Shown here in pieces: positions 13,719-26,260 of a stretch of DNA of 64,000 nucleotides. Both the position numbers and the translations under genes were made by a program. Location of the stretch: positions 133,661-197,660 of the forward strand of contig NW_020170445.1 of NCBI RefSeq assembly GCF_000524195.1. The letters run 5' to 3'. The notes beneath the pieces are model-generated. The model was not told the origin of the DNA and did no database searches. It saw nothing but the letters and a program-made list of their open reading frames with translations. Source of the stretch: Echinococcus granulosus. Its lineage: Eukaryota > Platyhelminthes > Cestoda > Cyclophyllidea > Taeniidae. Each line of letters opens with the position of its first letter. Position 1 is the first letter of the stretch.

Positions 13719-16700
13719 AAGCGCGCGCTATTCGCAGTCGCTTGACGGGAATCTGTCCTTAATTCGTTTGTTAAAAAACCGGCAAATTATCCTTGTAATC
13801 GACAATAAATTAAATCTCGTTTTAATGCTCCATTTTAACTCGTTCATTTTATGAAACTTTATTCCGTCAAATCAGATAAATAATGGACTATAGATGGTGT
13901 AAGTAATCAAAATAAATGGGTGCGAAAATTATCTTGATTCATGGGAAGATGTGATAGGCTTACTGATGTTAAAGAAAACTAAAATTCTGCAATTTTGACT
14001 TTTAAGTATATGATGTACTACACAATACTTATTTTACTGTATTATTTCCTGAACTCTGTTGGTAAAATCACGTATTTATATGCCTTCCTCATTAAAGTGC
14101 TTTAGAATTAACTCTGCGGATACAAATGGTAAGCTCCTCATTTTAATATGGAGAATTCTGCTTAAAAAATTATCGCGTCTCCTATCAAAAGAGTGGTCTG
14201 CACAAATGAAATCCCATATTTTGCTCACTCGATTCGGGGCCGAACATTTTGTATTGAACAAATTTTCGTAACAGTATATCAATCTCCCGGCTTATACCCT
14301 ATAGTTTTCCCCACCCGACAAACGTGCTTCTCTGTCGGGTAATTAATGGCTATCCTAAGTATTTATTAGGCATTTATTCGAGCCTCATTTTGTGCAACCT
14401 TCTCATGTTTGTTCCTTTCATTGTTCTTCTGTTCCTACCATCATTTGAGAGTAAGTATGAAGGGTGGTTTTCTCTACTTACCTCCATTTAAATATGCGGT
14501 GTAATCTCTTTACTTAAATATATTATTTCTACCTATTTTTATACTTCCTTTCGTAATCGCACTTCATGAGAAGTAATGCCTTCCCGCATGAAAAGATATA
14601 AGTAGAGTAAAAAACTGTCTTCCATTTTAGAGACTCAAACAAAAGCATGTACGATAAGTAGAGCTTGTAAACAGTACAATGAGATCTGCACAATTGGCGC
14701 CTGTTGTTTCCCTTTGAGTTGTATTACCACTGATAACGTTGGAAGGGGATTTTGCATATAATTTTACAAAGCATTTTCTGAAAATGCACGAATATTTGTT
14801 ATTTTCTTGATGCTCAAATGTATTTTTTTGCATTTGTGGCATATTTAAAATTTGCTTCTCGGAGTCCCTCCCTTAAGCAGTGCATCGTGTCTTCCACGGG
14901 GTCGCGATAAGCCCAAGTAGTTAAAAGGCACATATATTATTGGCGTACAGAGGAGCCAGAAGGCTGCTAGTTAGCGTCGGAAGCGATGCCATAGAGCAGG
15001 GCGTATGTTCAACCCGCCATATCTAAAGTGCCTGGGTTGTTTAACACAGCCAAACAAAACACAAAATCACTTTAGCAGAATGGAGTAAAACACACTACTC
15101 AGGTACAGAGGAATTGAGAATCCGTGACAGTATAATGGCAAATTTCGAGTGGTGAGGTGCGCATCTGAACAAAGACTGGACTGTTAAGCCAAAATGATTG
15201 CTGGAAAAATGGATTTTTTGTTGGGGCTAAATGAAGGTTACTGGCATCTGCCTCTCCGAACGCCATACCTCAGGGGAATGCACACGAAGGGGTGACAGCA
15301 CTGCGTTTCATACAGGTAACACACCTTGTCTTTTGCAATACACTCAAATCCAATTGTGCATTCCTTTGTCAAATCTAAAAAAGAAGAGCACAACGATTAC
15401 CTTCAATCTCGCATAACTTTGCGTTTTATACTATGGAGAGTTTCGCTAAAGGTATTCGAATGACCACCAGCTAAACCCTCTGCGATCACCCCATTTTAAC
15501 TGTCAAACCTTTAAAGGACTCAGCTGGTGATAAAACATTGCGCTTTTTGCGTAAAATTATGCGACCAAGCTTTGTGATTACTTTAAGACCATAGGAATAG
15601 ATGTGACTGAAGAATAGATGAATTTAATTAAGGCGAACGCGTGATCAGATCAAAAGAGGACGAATGGATGGATACGGGATGGATGGATATGTCGACAGAC
15701 AATCGGGTAGGTCTGTGGTTTTCAAATAAACATGGAATGGATAGATGAAAATGATAGAAATTTCTGCACCTAATTGTGAGCGACGAATGCATTCGCCAAA
15801 GTGGGCTGACAGGCAGATTCCAAGTTGATGGATCCACGGAACAACGCCATGGTGCAGCATCTATCTGGATCCACAACCAGAGCTTGAACGAATTGGACAC
15901 AGACTACTTATATCTACTACTCATATACACAAAGAACCTTCTCATCCCTACTGAAATCACGAGCCTCCAAAGTCGAGTAGTCATATGGTACAGGTGTGCA
16001 ACCTCTTAGAGTCGATCCTCAGGGGAGCACGAAAGATACGGAACAGCTTTTCCCTATTTGCTGCCACCTGATGGATAAATCTGCGGGTAGTGGGCTGAAT
16101 AGATTGAGGGGAAGTTGGAAGGAGAACAAATAATCTTCCATATTAATTTGTTTAAAACAAATTCCTAAGTGTTTCGGAAAGATAATTTTTCGAAGCGATG
16201 CACGGCCTGCCTACTTGCAGGTCTCCATGCTAAGGTCACGGAGAAACTGCGTCTTACAGAACGCCCCACCACCGGGCACAGTAGATGCGATAAACGATGA
16301 AGTCATCGCCGCTCACTGGAAAAAGGTTGTAGACGGCTAGACCCACCTAGGGGCCACTAGGGTCAACACTGAACGCATTCGGTGTAGAGCCAACCACTTT
16401 TGCCAGTTGCTGGTAATATCTTGCCGATATTAACGAAGAGAGTGATGAACGAAGAGTGATGATGAAGACAGTCGAAAACTATTCTGCTTGCTTGGTGGCA
16501 TTAGGCGGACAGTGCAAGGAAGAGTATGTGATGGAAGTGTGGAAAAGTTTTCGTGAAGATGCTGGATTGCTGGGGCTCATTTGACCTTCATGATAAAAGG
16601 ATGTGTTTACTAAAGAAATCAGGGATGATTGCATGAAGAAGTGGATCTAAGAGAGGTGAATGGATTCAATTTAGGTCAACAGGCAAACATATCCTTCATG

Positions 16701-17889
16701 CAAGAATTCGACGGAGATGGATGGACTGACGAGTAGGTGAACGATTCCGCGATGGTTAAGGGATGTGGGGATGGATGGATGGATTTGGGATAGTCGAATA
16801 GATAAGGTCCTGGATTTCATTGCTTAGAAATGGTATAAATCCACGACCCTCCAATTTCTCCTCAAAATCATTTGCAGTATGTTCCTTACTCAAGCTACCA
16901 ACCAAATGAAACCTTTTGTCAATTCCTCGCACTGCAGCATTCCAAGCTGTCCAGCTTTTCAGCATTTACCATCAAGAATTGGTTAAGGCAAATGCGACTT
17001 ACAAATGGCGACCTGTAGTAGCACAACAACCACCAAAATGTGTTGCAAAGTGGAAAAACTCATAATTTTTCCTCTGTTAATGTTCCAACACGTTTTACAC
17101 GTCACAAAGGTGATTTATTGACCGCAGTGCAACAAAAATATGCGCCTTGGAGCACTTTTTCCCTGCTAGAAGAAAAGGTGGCAACATTTATTGGTTCTTC
17201 TGTCAACTGGGTCACAGCAGTGCGCCGATAGGTATAAAGATACACAACAATAGCCAAACCTTCCCATTCTCGTGCAGATTGGTTTCTGGGATCTCTGGTG
17301 TAGCTCTGCTACCGGGTAAGGAAATACCTCGTGCGACTCCTGTTCTGCCACTAGAAGCAAACAACGTGGCATTTGCCGGCTCCTTTCAAGGCGATTGCTC
17401 ACTGCCTCGTGGAACAGTTGACTACAATCTCTTCCAAAAAAAGTAGCCTCTGGAGGAAAGAAAAAATGAGGCGGGTCCTCGTCACCTCCCAACCTTCCAT
17501 TATAAGGCAGTTGCTAGCTAATCACTCTTGGTCACTTTGTAGGGGTGATTTTTCCATCTCCGTCCTCCCTGTCGTATAAAATGTCGGAAAATAGAGAAAT
17601 CTCAGCCGCAATTGCTTGGCCTTCAGCCAGGCAACAAATTTGTTTGGAATTCGCCACAAACTCACGCACACACTTAGAGTTATAAAAGTGGATACAGACT
17701 TGTGGCAAGGCAGTGGCGCGTGCCTTGGAAGTGTAGGGGGTGTGCCCGGGGTTAACGAGTGGACCGATGATGTATTTCCTTCACTCAACCAACGGTTTGG
17801 AATGCAAAAGCCATTTCTTCAAAACAAACCAGCCGTTTAGTCAGTTAGAAAGCAATAAAAAAGGATGATGGGCTTATTGGCATGGCATA
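13719..17889. other. spacer upstream of ARS2; no recognised gene
   Basis: AT-rich DNA. The ARS2 promoter should be at its low-coordinate end, but I see no clear core element. GGAT/ATCC degenerate arrays occur at about 15660-15695 and 16711-16801. Minus-strand frames at 16756-16965 and 17166-17492 are open for 70-110 codons but match nothing I can defend. They lie next to the dispersed repeat and may be part of it. Confidence 0.4.
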
Positions 17890-19290
17890 GCTCACTCATT
17901 CCCTCGGTAGCTGGTGCCACGACATCTTTCACAGTTGGCGTGAGGGCATAACCTTCTTGACTCAACACTTACGTCAAGCATCACTCGCAGTCCAATTCTT
18001 GGCTCCTTTAAGTAAGTATTCAAGATCAAGAACAAGGGGTCTTCTTCATCATTACCGAGCCAACTTTGAAAGATTTTATCGCCACGATCCATCCAAATGG
18101 CCAGGCTAAGCAAATGAGTTGACAAGCAACTTCTACATTATTCACCACTCACCTTCACCAGTCTTATGATTAAGGCGGATTTGAATTTCATCCGGCTCGA
18201 CCAATACATGATGCACGATGGTTCGAGATGTCGGGTAGGTGGAATAATTACAGTAAAACCACACCATCAATGTGTCGAGCATTGTATATCTTTTTCCTTG
18301 GAGGTTATACAAGTCCAACTGAGAAGTTTCATCCAAAATGTCGGAAAAATGGCACAAATTAAGCGACCACCTGAAAGTATTCTCACCGAATCTGTGTACC
18401 TTCATCAAAAGACGTTTTGTTACATCTTCCAATCTGAAAGAAAAGAAGAGGGAAGAGGAGGGGAGGGGAAGATTGTAACTGATCTCCTCGTAACGAGTTA
18501 AACTTGGCCCATGAAGCACACCGAATAGGATTGTTTCCACCCAATTTAATCAGAAAATTTATGAATGAGGATTCAAAGTGAAGGCGCTTTTTAGTACGTG
18601 CATGTAGAAGTGGCCAAATTATCAATTAGATGTGGAGAACAGGATGTGTCGCTTTCATCCCATCAAGCGGTCACCACTGCTCCAGTAGCATAAAAGGCTT
18701 AGTAGACTCCAATGCCACATAATTCTCATGCATAATTAAAGCAGACATCGCTCAGTTTCTTAACCTTCGTTTTGTCTTAATCATCTTCCTGTACAATAAA
18801 TATTCTCCACAAAGGAGGAGTTCCTGTGAAATGATGTAGGATGAGAGTTACATGACGACTTTTTCCGCTGTAAGAAGACTCTAAATGCAATGGTGGTTGT
18901 TGATTGTTTAAATTCCTCTGAATTTGCGATCCTTAAAAGTACACCTACGCACCTGGCGCTGCTTATGGATAGCATCAAGCTGTCCTCCTTCTGACAACCA
19001 GCTAGTAGCCAATTCTTCAGCGTACTTTTTATCCCAAGGGGCATTCACGTACCTCTAATTTTCCCCCAATTTGCCGTAGAACATGTCATCTTGTAGTGAA
19101 CCCTCCGTATGTCTTTTAGGTAAGCCACACCAAAGCTGTAGGCGTGGCTTCCTTTCCATGCTTGCTGATGGGTGGACAAATTCATCCCTGCCGGCATGTG
19201 CCTTAGGAAGGGAGGTACAATTGTCCCTCCAAGCAAAGTGGACAGAACCGGTGGCGAATGAGGCGGCTTCAATTGTGCCAGAACATTAAG
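17890..19290 (-). repeat. dispersed repeat copy 1 (reverse orientation)
   Basis: Read on the minus strand, this block is collinear with the plus strand of 31240-32740. Shared landmarks in order: GATGAATTTGTCC; TAGCTTACCTAAAAGA (TGGCTTACCTAAAAGA here); CAGCTTGATG; GATGTCTGCTTTAATTATGC; GTGACCGCTTG; TTTTCCGA; ACCATC-TGCAT; GTAGAAGTTGCTTGTCAAC; CCATTTGGAT; GCTTGACGT. A 132-codon open frame (18142-18540, minus) lies inside. The corresponding frame in copy 2 has stops and indels, and the two copies differ at all codon positions. I therefore read the block as an old duplicated element or pseudogene rather than a live gene. Confidence 0.6.
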
Positions 19291-22200
19291 ATATGCTTAA
19301 AACCGTTTGTTGGAATTTATAAACGTAGCTTATGTAAAGGGTTTAATCTAACATGCTCGACCGGTTGTGAAAGAGAACCGAGTAGAGCCTACGGGACTAT
19401 TTTTTCACTTTAATACCCACGGAATTATGATGGGGAGCGGGTAAAAGCCTACACATAACTAATTTAAGCCACCTGTAGAGAAATTACCACTCTGGCTCCT
19501 CATCCTCCTTTAAAATAGTAAATGAGGCAGTTCATCATAGTAATGGAAGTCTTTATTCACTACGAGGATCTGAGCAGAAACCTGGACGGATGTTTCAGAA
19601 GAAAAAAAAATTGACGTATAAACTTTGTTCGCTACAGACCATCATCAAGACATTAGGTGTGCCTGACAAAGAGACCTATAACATATGGCTCCATAGGGAT
19701 GTGGTAGAAGTCTTAAGTTTGCTGACTTTGAAGACGAATTCGTAGATTCGTTCTACTGAAGGTCAATTTGTTGTCTTCTAATCTACACTTGGTCGAAATG
19801 CTTCAACACAAAGCAAAAAAACATTGACTCCCTAGCTTCTGTAAAAGAATGTCAGATGCAAATCAAGGAAAACGTTTTGTTTTGCTAATAAGGATGTAGA
19901 ACCGGATGCAAACCTGCACATGCTACCAATCCAGTATGTTACTACCATTCCATTTTTATCTTGAAGTTTACCGATTAGTACACTAAAGTGATGTGCATAT
20001 TACAACTTATAAAGAGATGATTAAAGAAAACTTTTTATTTTTAATACAAATAAGCCTAGTGGTAGTCTCTAGACAATGGATACTGTCAATCACATTATGT
20101 AACTATTTTTGGTCTACTTAAGTAAATTTAAGTAGTGGCGCTGCAAACTGTTTAACTAACCACGAACAGAACAAACAACCAACATTTTCCTCAAATACTC
20201 TTTATTTAAACGTAATAAATTTAACTCAAAGATTTAGCTTCTTAAAGATCCCTTAAACAATCCCAAAATGTGTGACTTTTTTGGGTTCGAAAAAAACAAG
20301 TATGTCGCATGGCATTTAATTTCTTTTGATGCACAGCCAGTTTATACACAGTTTACGGCAAAAGTTGATCATATTACGTAAACCTTTAAGATTTATTTCG
20401 AAAAAATAGTATTTTGCTTGATTTATGTGGTTATTTGGCGCCTCTTTTAAGGGTGAACATTAAAATGCGCCAGTGCTTTGATCTCTACAGGCTGGACTTG
20501 GGGACCTGCGGCCATGCTGGTGGTCCTCCAGTTCCTCCCCACTTTAATAAGTTGTATGTTTTCCACCACTACTTTTTTTACGACTTCGAGAGAGACTGAA
20601 GCGCAAAATCTGAAATGCACAATTTATGTGTTTATCTTTTGAAACTGCTTATTTCATTATTTAACCAGTAATGCCTATTGGGAATGGATTGAATAAAGCA
20701 AAGGACTAAACTCCTTTGTTTATAGCAATAAAGAGTAGCTTAATGTTTAAGTAGACTATTTTGTGCTGTGGCTGCAAATGATATCTAGTAATATGCTGGT
20801 TCTCTGATTTGAGGCTGTTCCGATAGATTTCTGTATTTAACTGAAATATTTTTACTCGAAAGTTTATAGCAGCAGGTCGTATTTTCTCAATGGTATAAAA
20901 CAAATTGAAATCCTTAATGTAACTGAATACAGCGGTCGTCAGTAGATCTAAAAGGTAAATTAAGGAAGTACTGTCTACTGATCTGTTGAGAGGTCACAAA
21001 ATGAAGCCAAGCACACGGATCCGTCTCGAAGTTATGACGCAAAAGGAGACAAAAACTACCGATGACAGCACATTGTGACACATCAAGCACCAGTTCCCAG
21101 TTCTCGCGCCTCAGTGTCGTATCTTACGGGGAAATTAGGGGATCCTGACGCCGAGTGAAATCTAGTGTAGCACTTCGTTACCGATGTGTTTTCCTTGATA
21201 GGTATTGCAACTTTAGCGGTCAAAAATTGTGCCTAATGCCAGGTGACCGTTCTCAATGCGTATTAGGTTCCCACGAAAAGGTCCTTCTTTGTACTATTAT
21301 CTAAAGTTCTTCATAGGACTCGTATCAAGAACCAATTTAAAGGAAAGAAAAACATTAAAAATGGTTCATTTTGAGTAAGTTTCCAGCATACTGCAGTTCC
21401 CCTTTATGCCAACATCCCAAATTCTTTGCGGATTTGCATGTTATCAAGTTTAAACTCAATTTATTTAATGTTCCTTACGAAGAGAAAAAGATCTGTCCCA
21501 AGATGTTTTGCGAAAAATTACTCCTCTTTCTTCAGTATTTCGGTGATTTCTTAAATTTGTTTTAAACACGTGTTCATTTTGTGAAGACCATAGAGAAAAA
21601 GGCAAAAAAGTAATTGCGTGATAAATATTAAATATTAAAAGAACAGTCCTTTGCTATTATTACCGTTTTTCATTTTACGCTCTCCAGGTTATACTAATTT
21701 GTGTGTCCAAAATTTAACTAGGCGCCTGCTATAACAGCATCTTTTTAAACATTAAATAACACTTTATTTGGTAATTTGTGTCCTTCACAAATAACTAAAC
21801 AAATGTTTTAATAATTTTTTAAATGTATTTGGTTAGGCGTGCGTTTTTAAAATTAGGAAATAAGTCTTAGTGAAGATTTGCCATGCAGTTTCACAAGTGG
21901 ATCAAACTGCGGCTCCAAACATCTAATGGCAGTTAAATTTTTTCTTTAAAGAAAAATTAGAGGCGGATGTCATTCTGCACCTGCAGGTGCAGTTTTGGTT
22001 GGAAGCTACTTTCGCAAGTTCAAACATCCTTTTTGTGGTTGAAAATGGGAGAAAAAAATTTGCCTCCTGTGACTGTGTTACGTCAAGTTTTATTTCTTCC
22101 CTTCGAAAGCCCAAATTTACACGTCAAAAAAATATCAGTGTTAAATATCATTTCAGTATCCTCCTATCATTACTCCAAATTTTCACCTGTTTTGAAGGGA

Positions 22201-25200
22201 AATCAGCCATCTGTTTTCCCTTATTTTGAAATATTGAAGTTGGAAAGTTTTGGAGTGCCAAATTCCAAAAATTTATCTCTTCATCCTGACAGGAGTTAGT
22301 AATTTCGGCGGACCGACAGCACACCTCGTGGCGGAGTAAGCAAAAGGCATGGATTTGGGGGATCATCGAATGTGACTTCATTTTACCTGGTGAGGTACAC
22401 GATTTCCTCATCTTAAGAATTTTTTGTTTTCTTTAAGAGATCTCACTTTTTTTCTCTTCCAAATCGCCCTCCATGCCAATGTCATAAAGCTTGCTCCACT
22501 CCATTTGCCCAGTTTTTCTCGCCATCGATAATAAAGGCAACTTATTTCATCCACAAGGACAACTCGGACGCTTTATTGGTGGCCTTGCGAGTGAGGGGTA
22601 TATCGGACAATTATACCTCCAGCGAAGAATATGGCCACTTTCACTACCACGCTAAAGGAGGTTTTATGCTTCGTTACAATGTCATAAAGCGCCGCCAATG
22701 AAAGAAATAACGGGGTCGCTTAATGAATGCGGAGACTAGTCAGAAGTACCCATAGCCACCTCTCACCGTCACAAATTTTGCGTTTCGCAAGTGGTTTCGT
22801 AGTGGTGGATTAAAGAAATGCAGTAAAGGAGTTTACGATGCTCACATGAATGGGGGATAAAGACGGGAAATTTGAAGAACTGACGTGACTATCTGTGACG
22901 ATTGGGCTAGAAATAGTGGAAGAAGGCTAAGAGGCAAAATTAAAGCCAAGCGGACATCAGTTAAGTAAAAAAAGTAAACAAGCAAGTTTTTTTGGCAATT
23001 TTTTGCAAAAGAGTCAGAAAGCATTTCAATTTATTGCCCTTACAACATCGCTGCATTGTCCACTTTTGAAAAGATTTTACCACTGGAAGCAAAAAAAATC
23101 AGCTGAAGAACTGGCCTTAGTCACCTCTGCTTCTACCTCATGGTTGTTTTTAACCGCCTCCTCAACTTCTCCACGAAATTTGGTTATTATTCTTTTCCAA
23201 AGGAGCGAAAACTTGCTGGTTTTGTCGCTAAAAGTCAAGAAAAAAATCCAGCCTAAGTCACCGCACCACCGTCGTCGGTCAGTTGTCTTATCCGCTTTGC
23301 ATATGACCATGCGGCAATTGTCTGAAACCGTCCGGAAAAGGTGGCACTCACCACTTGGAAAATACGAAGGATAAGTGCCGCAATAAGGCCTTTTTGTAGG
23401 TAAGTTAAGCGGCGATGTGCGGTGTAGAACTTGACTGCGTGGGGCTCTTTTCCCACTGACTGACTACTCCTGATCATTTTGACTGCCGGAGCTATGACCT
23501 CCGCAGTCCACTGTGTAGGACCTCTAAGAAGTAGATCTAATAAGATGTGACTCCTTGTAATATGTTGATACAAAGTATTTGGTAGAGATTTCCCAACGGC
23601 CTCCATCGCGACCTCAACCTAATTGTAATGTGGACACAAACCGACTGTTTCTTCAGCTCTCACGTTGCGCTTGTTCTTGACACCTCAATCTCAGTGGCAC
23701 CCAATCCCTTAAGGTCAAGTGGAAAAAATCAACCTAACTGTGACTTGTCCATTTCTCAGTGACTCATCACCAAGGTCAAATTAGATTTATCAGCCCTAAG
23801 TATGCCCTAATAACTCAAGGAACTATCGAATCATTTCAGTCAGAACCTACCATGGAGAATAAAATCTCAGATCACGGGATGTATAGGCCAAAAAGACAGT
23901 AGGAGCCTGGCCAAGAGCTCCTTTAAGAGGGAATGAAGCCTGTCAGTTAATAATCTCCAAAGGTGATCAATCTTTTTTCTGGTCCCCAAACTTTTAAAAA
24001 TGTTTTTTTCCTGAAAATTCATTTTACCCACAGTAGTACATCAACCAGCCTTTAGGCTCCTGCTCAACACACACTGCTGTCAGGCTAGGAGGCTTAGTAC
24101 CCTGTTGTTGGAGTGCTACGGCTACTAGGCATCGTTTTTATCTTCGCTTCTGTCTCATGGTTGATTTCATTTGTCATTAACACCACTGTCACGGCGACCG
24201 ACATGGAGGAGCAATCAAAGGAAGCGCCATGGTCCGACACTCAATGAACAGCATTAATCGGAGTTTTACAGTTTTCTGTGTTCTAGTTCCCACAACAGTG
24301 AAATGGCGCCTTGATCTCACCACCTGCATACCTAGACACCCCGCCACTATCTGACTTCCGCATCATAAGTCTCATTCATCAGATTGACCTTTTTCAAATG
24401 TCAAATAATGCTACTGATTTAATCTCTTCAAGCCCTTATGATGTTTATTTTGTATGACTTGGTTTATTTATCGCGGCAAATCATCAGCATTGGTCTGCTG
24501 TTTTATACACTCACGCTCGTGTAACCTTTTTACACCATAAACAGAAAGTTAATCCTGATTATTCAGGAGCAATTAGCTTATCTGTGATTAGATAATTTCC
24601 AATTACCTCACATGTGTTAGGGAAAAATACTTCCCACAAAATTACTTGACTAACACCTTCTTTTCTATAAAACTTGCACAATGCTTAATTGCTCATTTAG
24701 AGATTATTTTAACGGAAACAGCATAAATAGACGCATCCCTTTGCACCAATTGTGAACAAGTATATTTTAACCATTTCTAATATTGTTCGTATACGTAAAT
24801 CGTTTGCAAGTTTTGGTTATTAAAGTACACTATTATCAGTAAAATGAAACTGCTACGCAGCGCTTTGGGGATTTAATTCCTTTACTACCATTTTAGCAAA
24901 TTGGAAATTGTACTGAATTATTACGTGTATCATCTTCCGTTTTATGAATTTCTTGTCTGCATTTTACTATCTACACACCTACCAAAGCATTCGGCTCCAA
25001 TTAAATCTTCTCACAAAGTGTGTCGGACGCCAAAGAAAAAAACTTGGTTGATATAAACGCCTCGAAAATTTTAAACTTTGTTGTCACGCTTCCACTCAAA
25101 CCAATCGCATTTTACATATTACAAAGTATTTTATTTACTAGTCCAACTCGACCGGCTTTTGGCTTTTTGATCGCCATTCTGAGTTAAAAATTACCCCTTG

Positions 25201-26064
25201 CTGTACTACATTTCCCCTGTTAAATTGCTACTTTTAACTCCCAGCGCCATTAAACGACATAAAAAACCAAACTAATTTTGAATTGTTGCCTTGTTATCAA
25301 AGCCATAAATCGATTTCAAAATTTAAACCATTGTTTTAGGAGGCGGGAAATGTTGCGTACTTGTAAGCCTGTATTGTACATTACTAAATGACCAATTTCC
25401 TGTCCGAAACATGGTTCCTTCATTTTGTCAATTTTATTGATACGAAGGCGAAAAAAGGGCAGGGTTAATTCAAGATATATATAGCGGCTAATGGGTGATC
25501 AAAATTCACGTGTTTGTCAATTGAATTTGAGAAATCGGCACGTTGTTGACGTTTTACGAGACCTCTGTTCGAGTGCCAACTAATAACAGTAGCCCATCCA
25601 CAAAATTCGAACTCGTTCGAGGCCTTCAAATAAAAATTTTTTGTCTAGGGACCGAAAAGAGTGCAGCGGGTATCACGATTCCCGACGAAATTGTCACATG
25701 CAAGATGGAATTTTAAGATAAAAACCATCCTGGATATTTCCCTTACTGGCTATTAGTAACATTTAAATTAGGCGCGTTATTTATAACCCTCAAAGTTGAC
25801 TTTTCAAAGGCAAAAATTGGAGACGCGCCAGATCAAACGTTAACCGCGTCGGCAGAGTTGACCACCTTTTTTGGACACCCGTTTATAGTCCGCGCGGTTT
25901 TGCACGGCGGTTGATTAAAACAAAAACAAATAAAACTGTGCTCTTTTGTGGACTTTTTCAGGTGGCATGAGATTCATTGCAGCAATAATTGGGCCAACAA
26001 AGAAACGAAACTAAACTGATGTAAATGGATGATTCGTGTGCATGATGGTCAGTATGTGCAGTTG
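19291..26064. other. gene-poor AT-rich spacer
   Basis: About 6.8 kb with only short, AT-rich open frames (longest about 120 codons around 23003-23606, overlapping on both strands). I recognise no protein family, RNA gene or mobile-element protein. It may include 3' sequence or distal regulatory DNA of the noggin-like gene. Confidence 0.4.
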
Positions 26065-26070
26065 TTTATT
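26065..26070 (-). terminator. candidate polyadenylation signal of the noggin-like gene
   Basis: AATAAA on the minus strand, about 190 nt past the noggin-like stop codon. Confidence 0.5.
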
Positions 26071-26260
26071 TAAAACAATAAAACTGGAGAATATGATAAA
26101 TCTTGTTGTTGTCAGGTTGGTGTCAGAAACCGAGTGATTGATTGATTGAGTGGTTGTTTGGTTGACTGATAGGGATAGGTGGAAGGAGGGAAACAAATGC
26201 TCATGTTTACAGGTGCTCGGTTGTTTCTTTTTGTGTGCTTGTGTGGGTGTCTCTGCAGCT

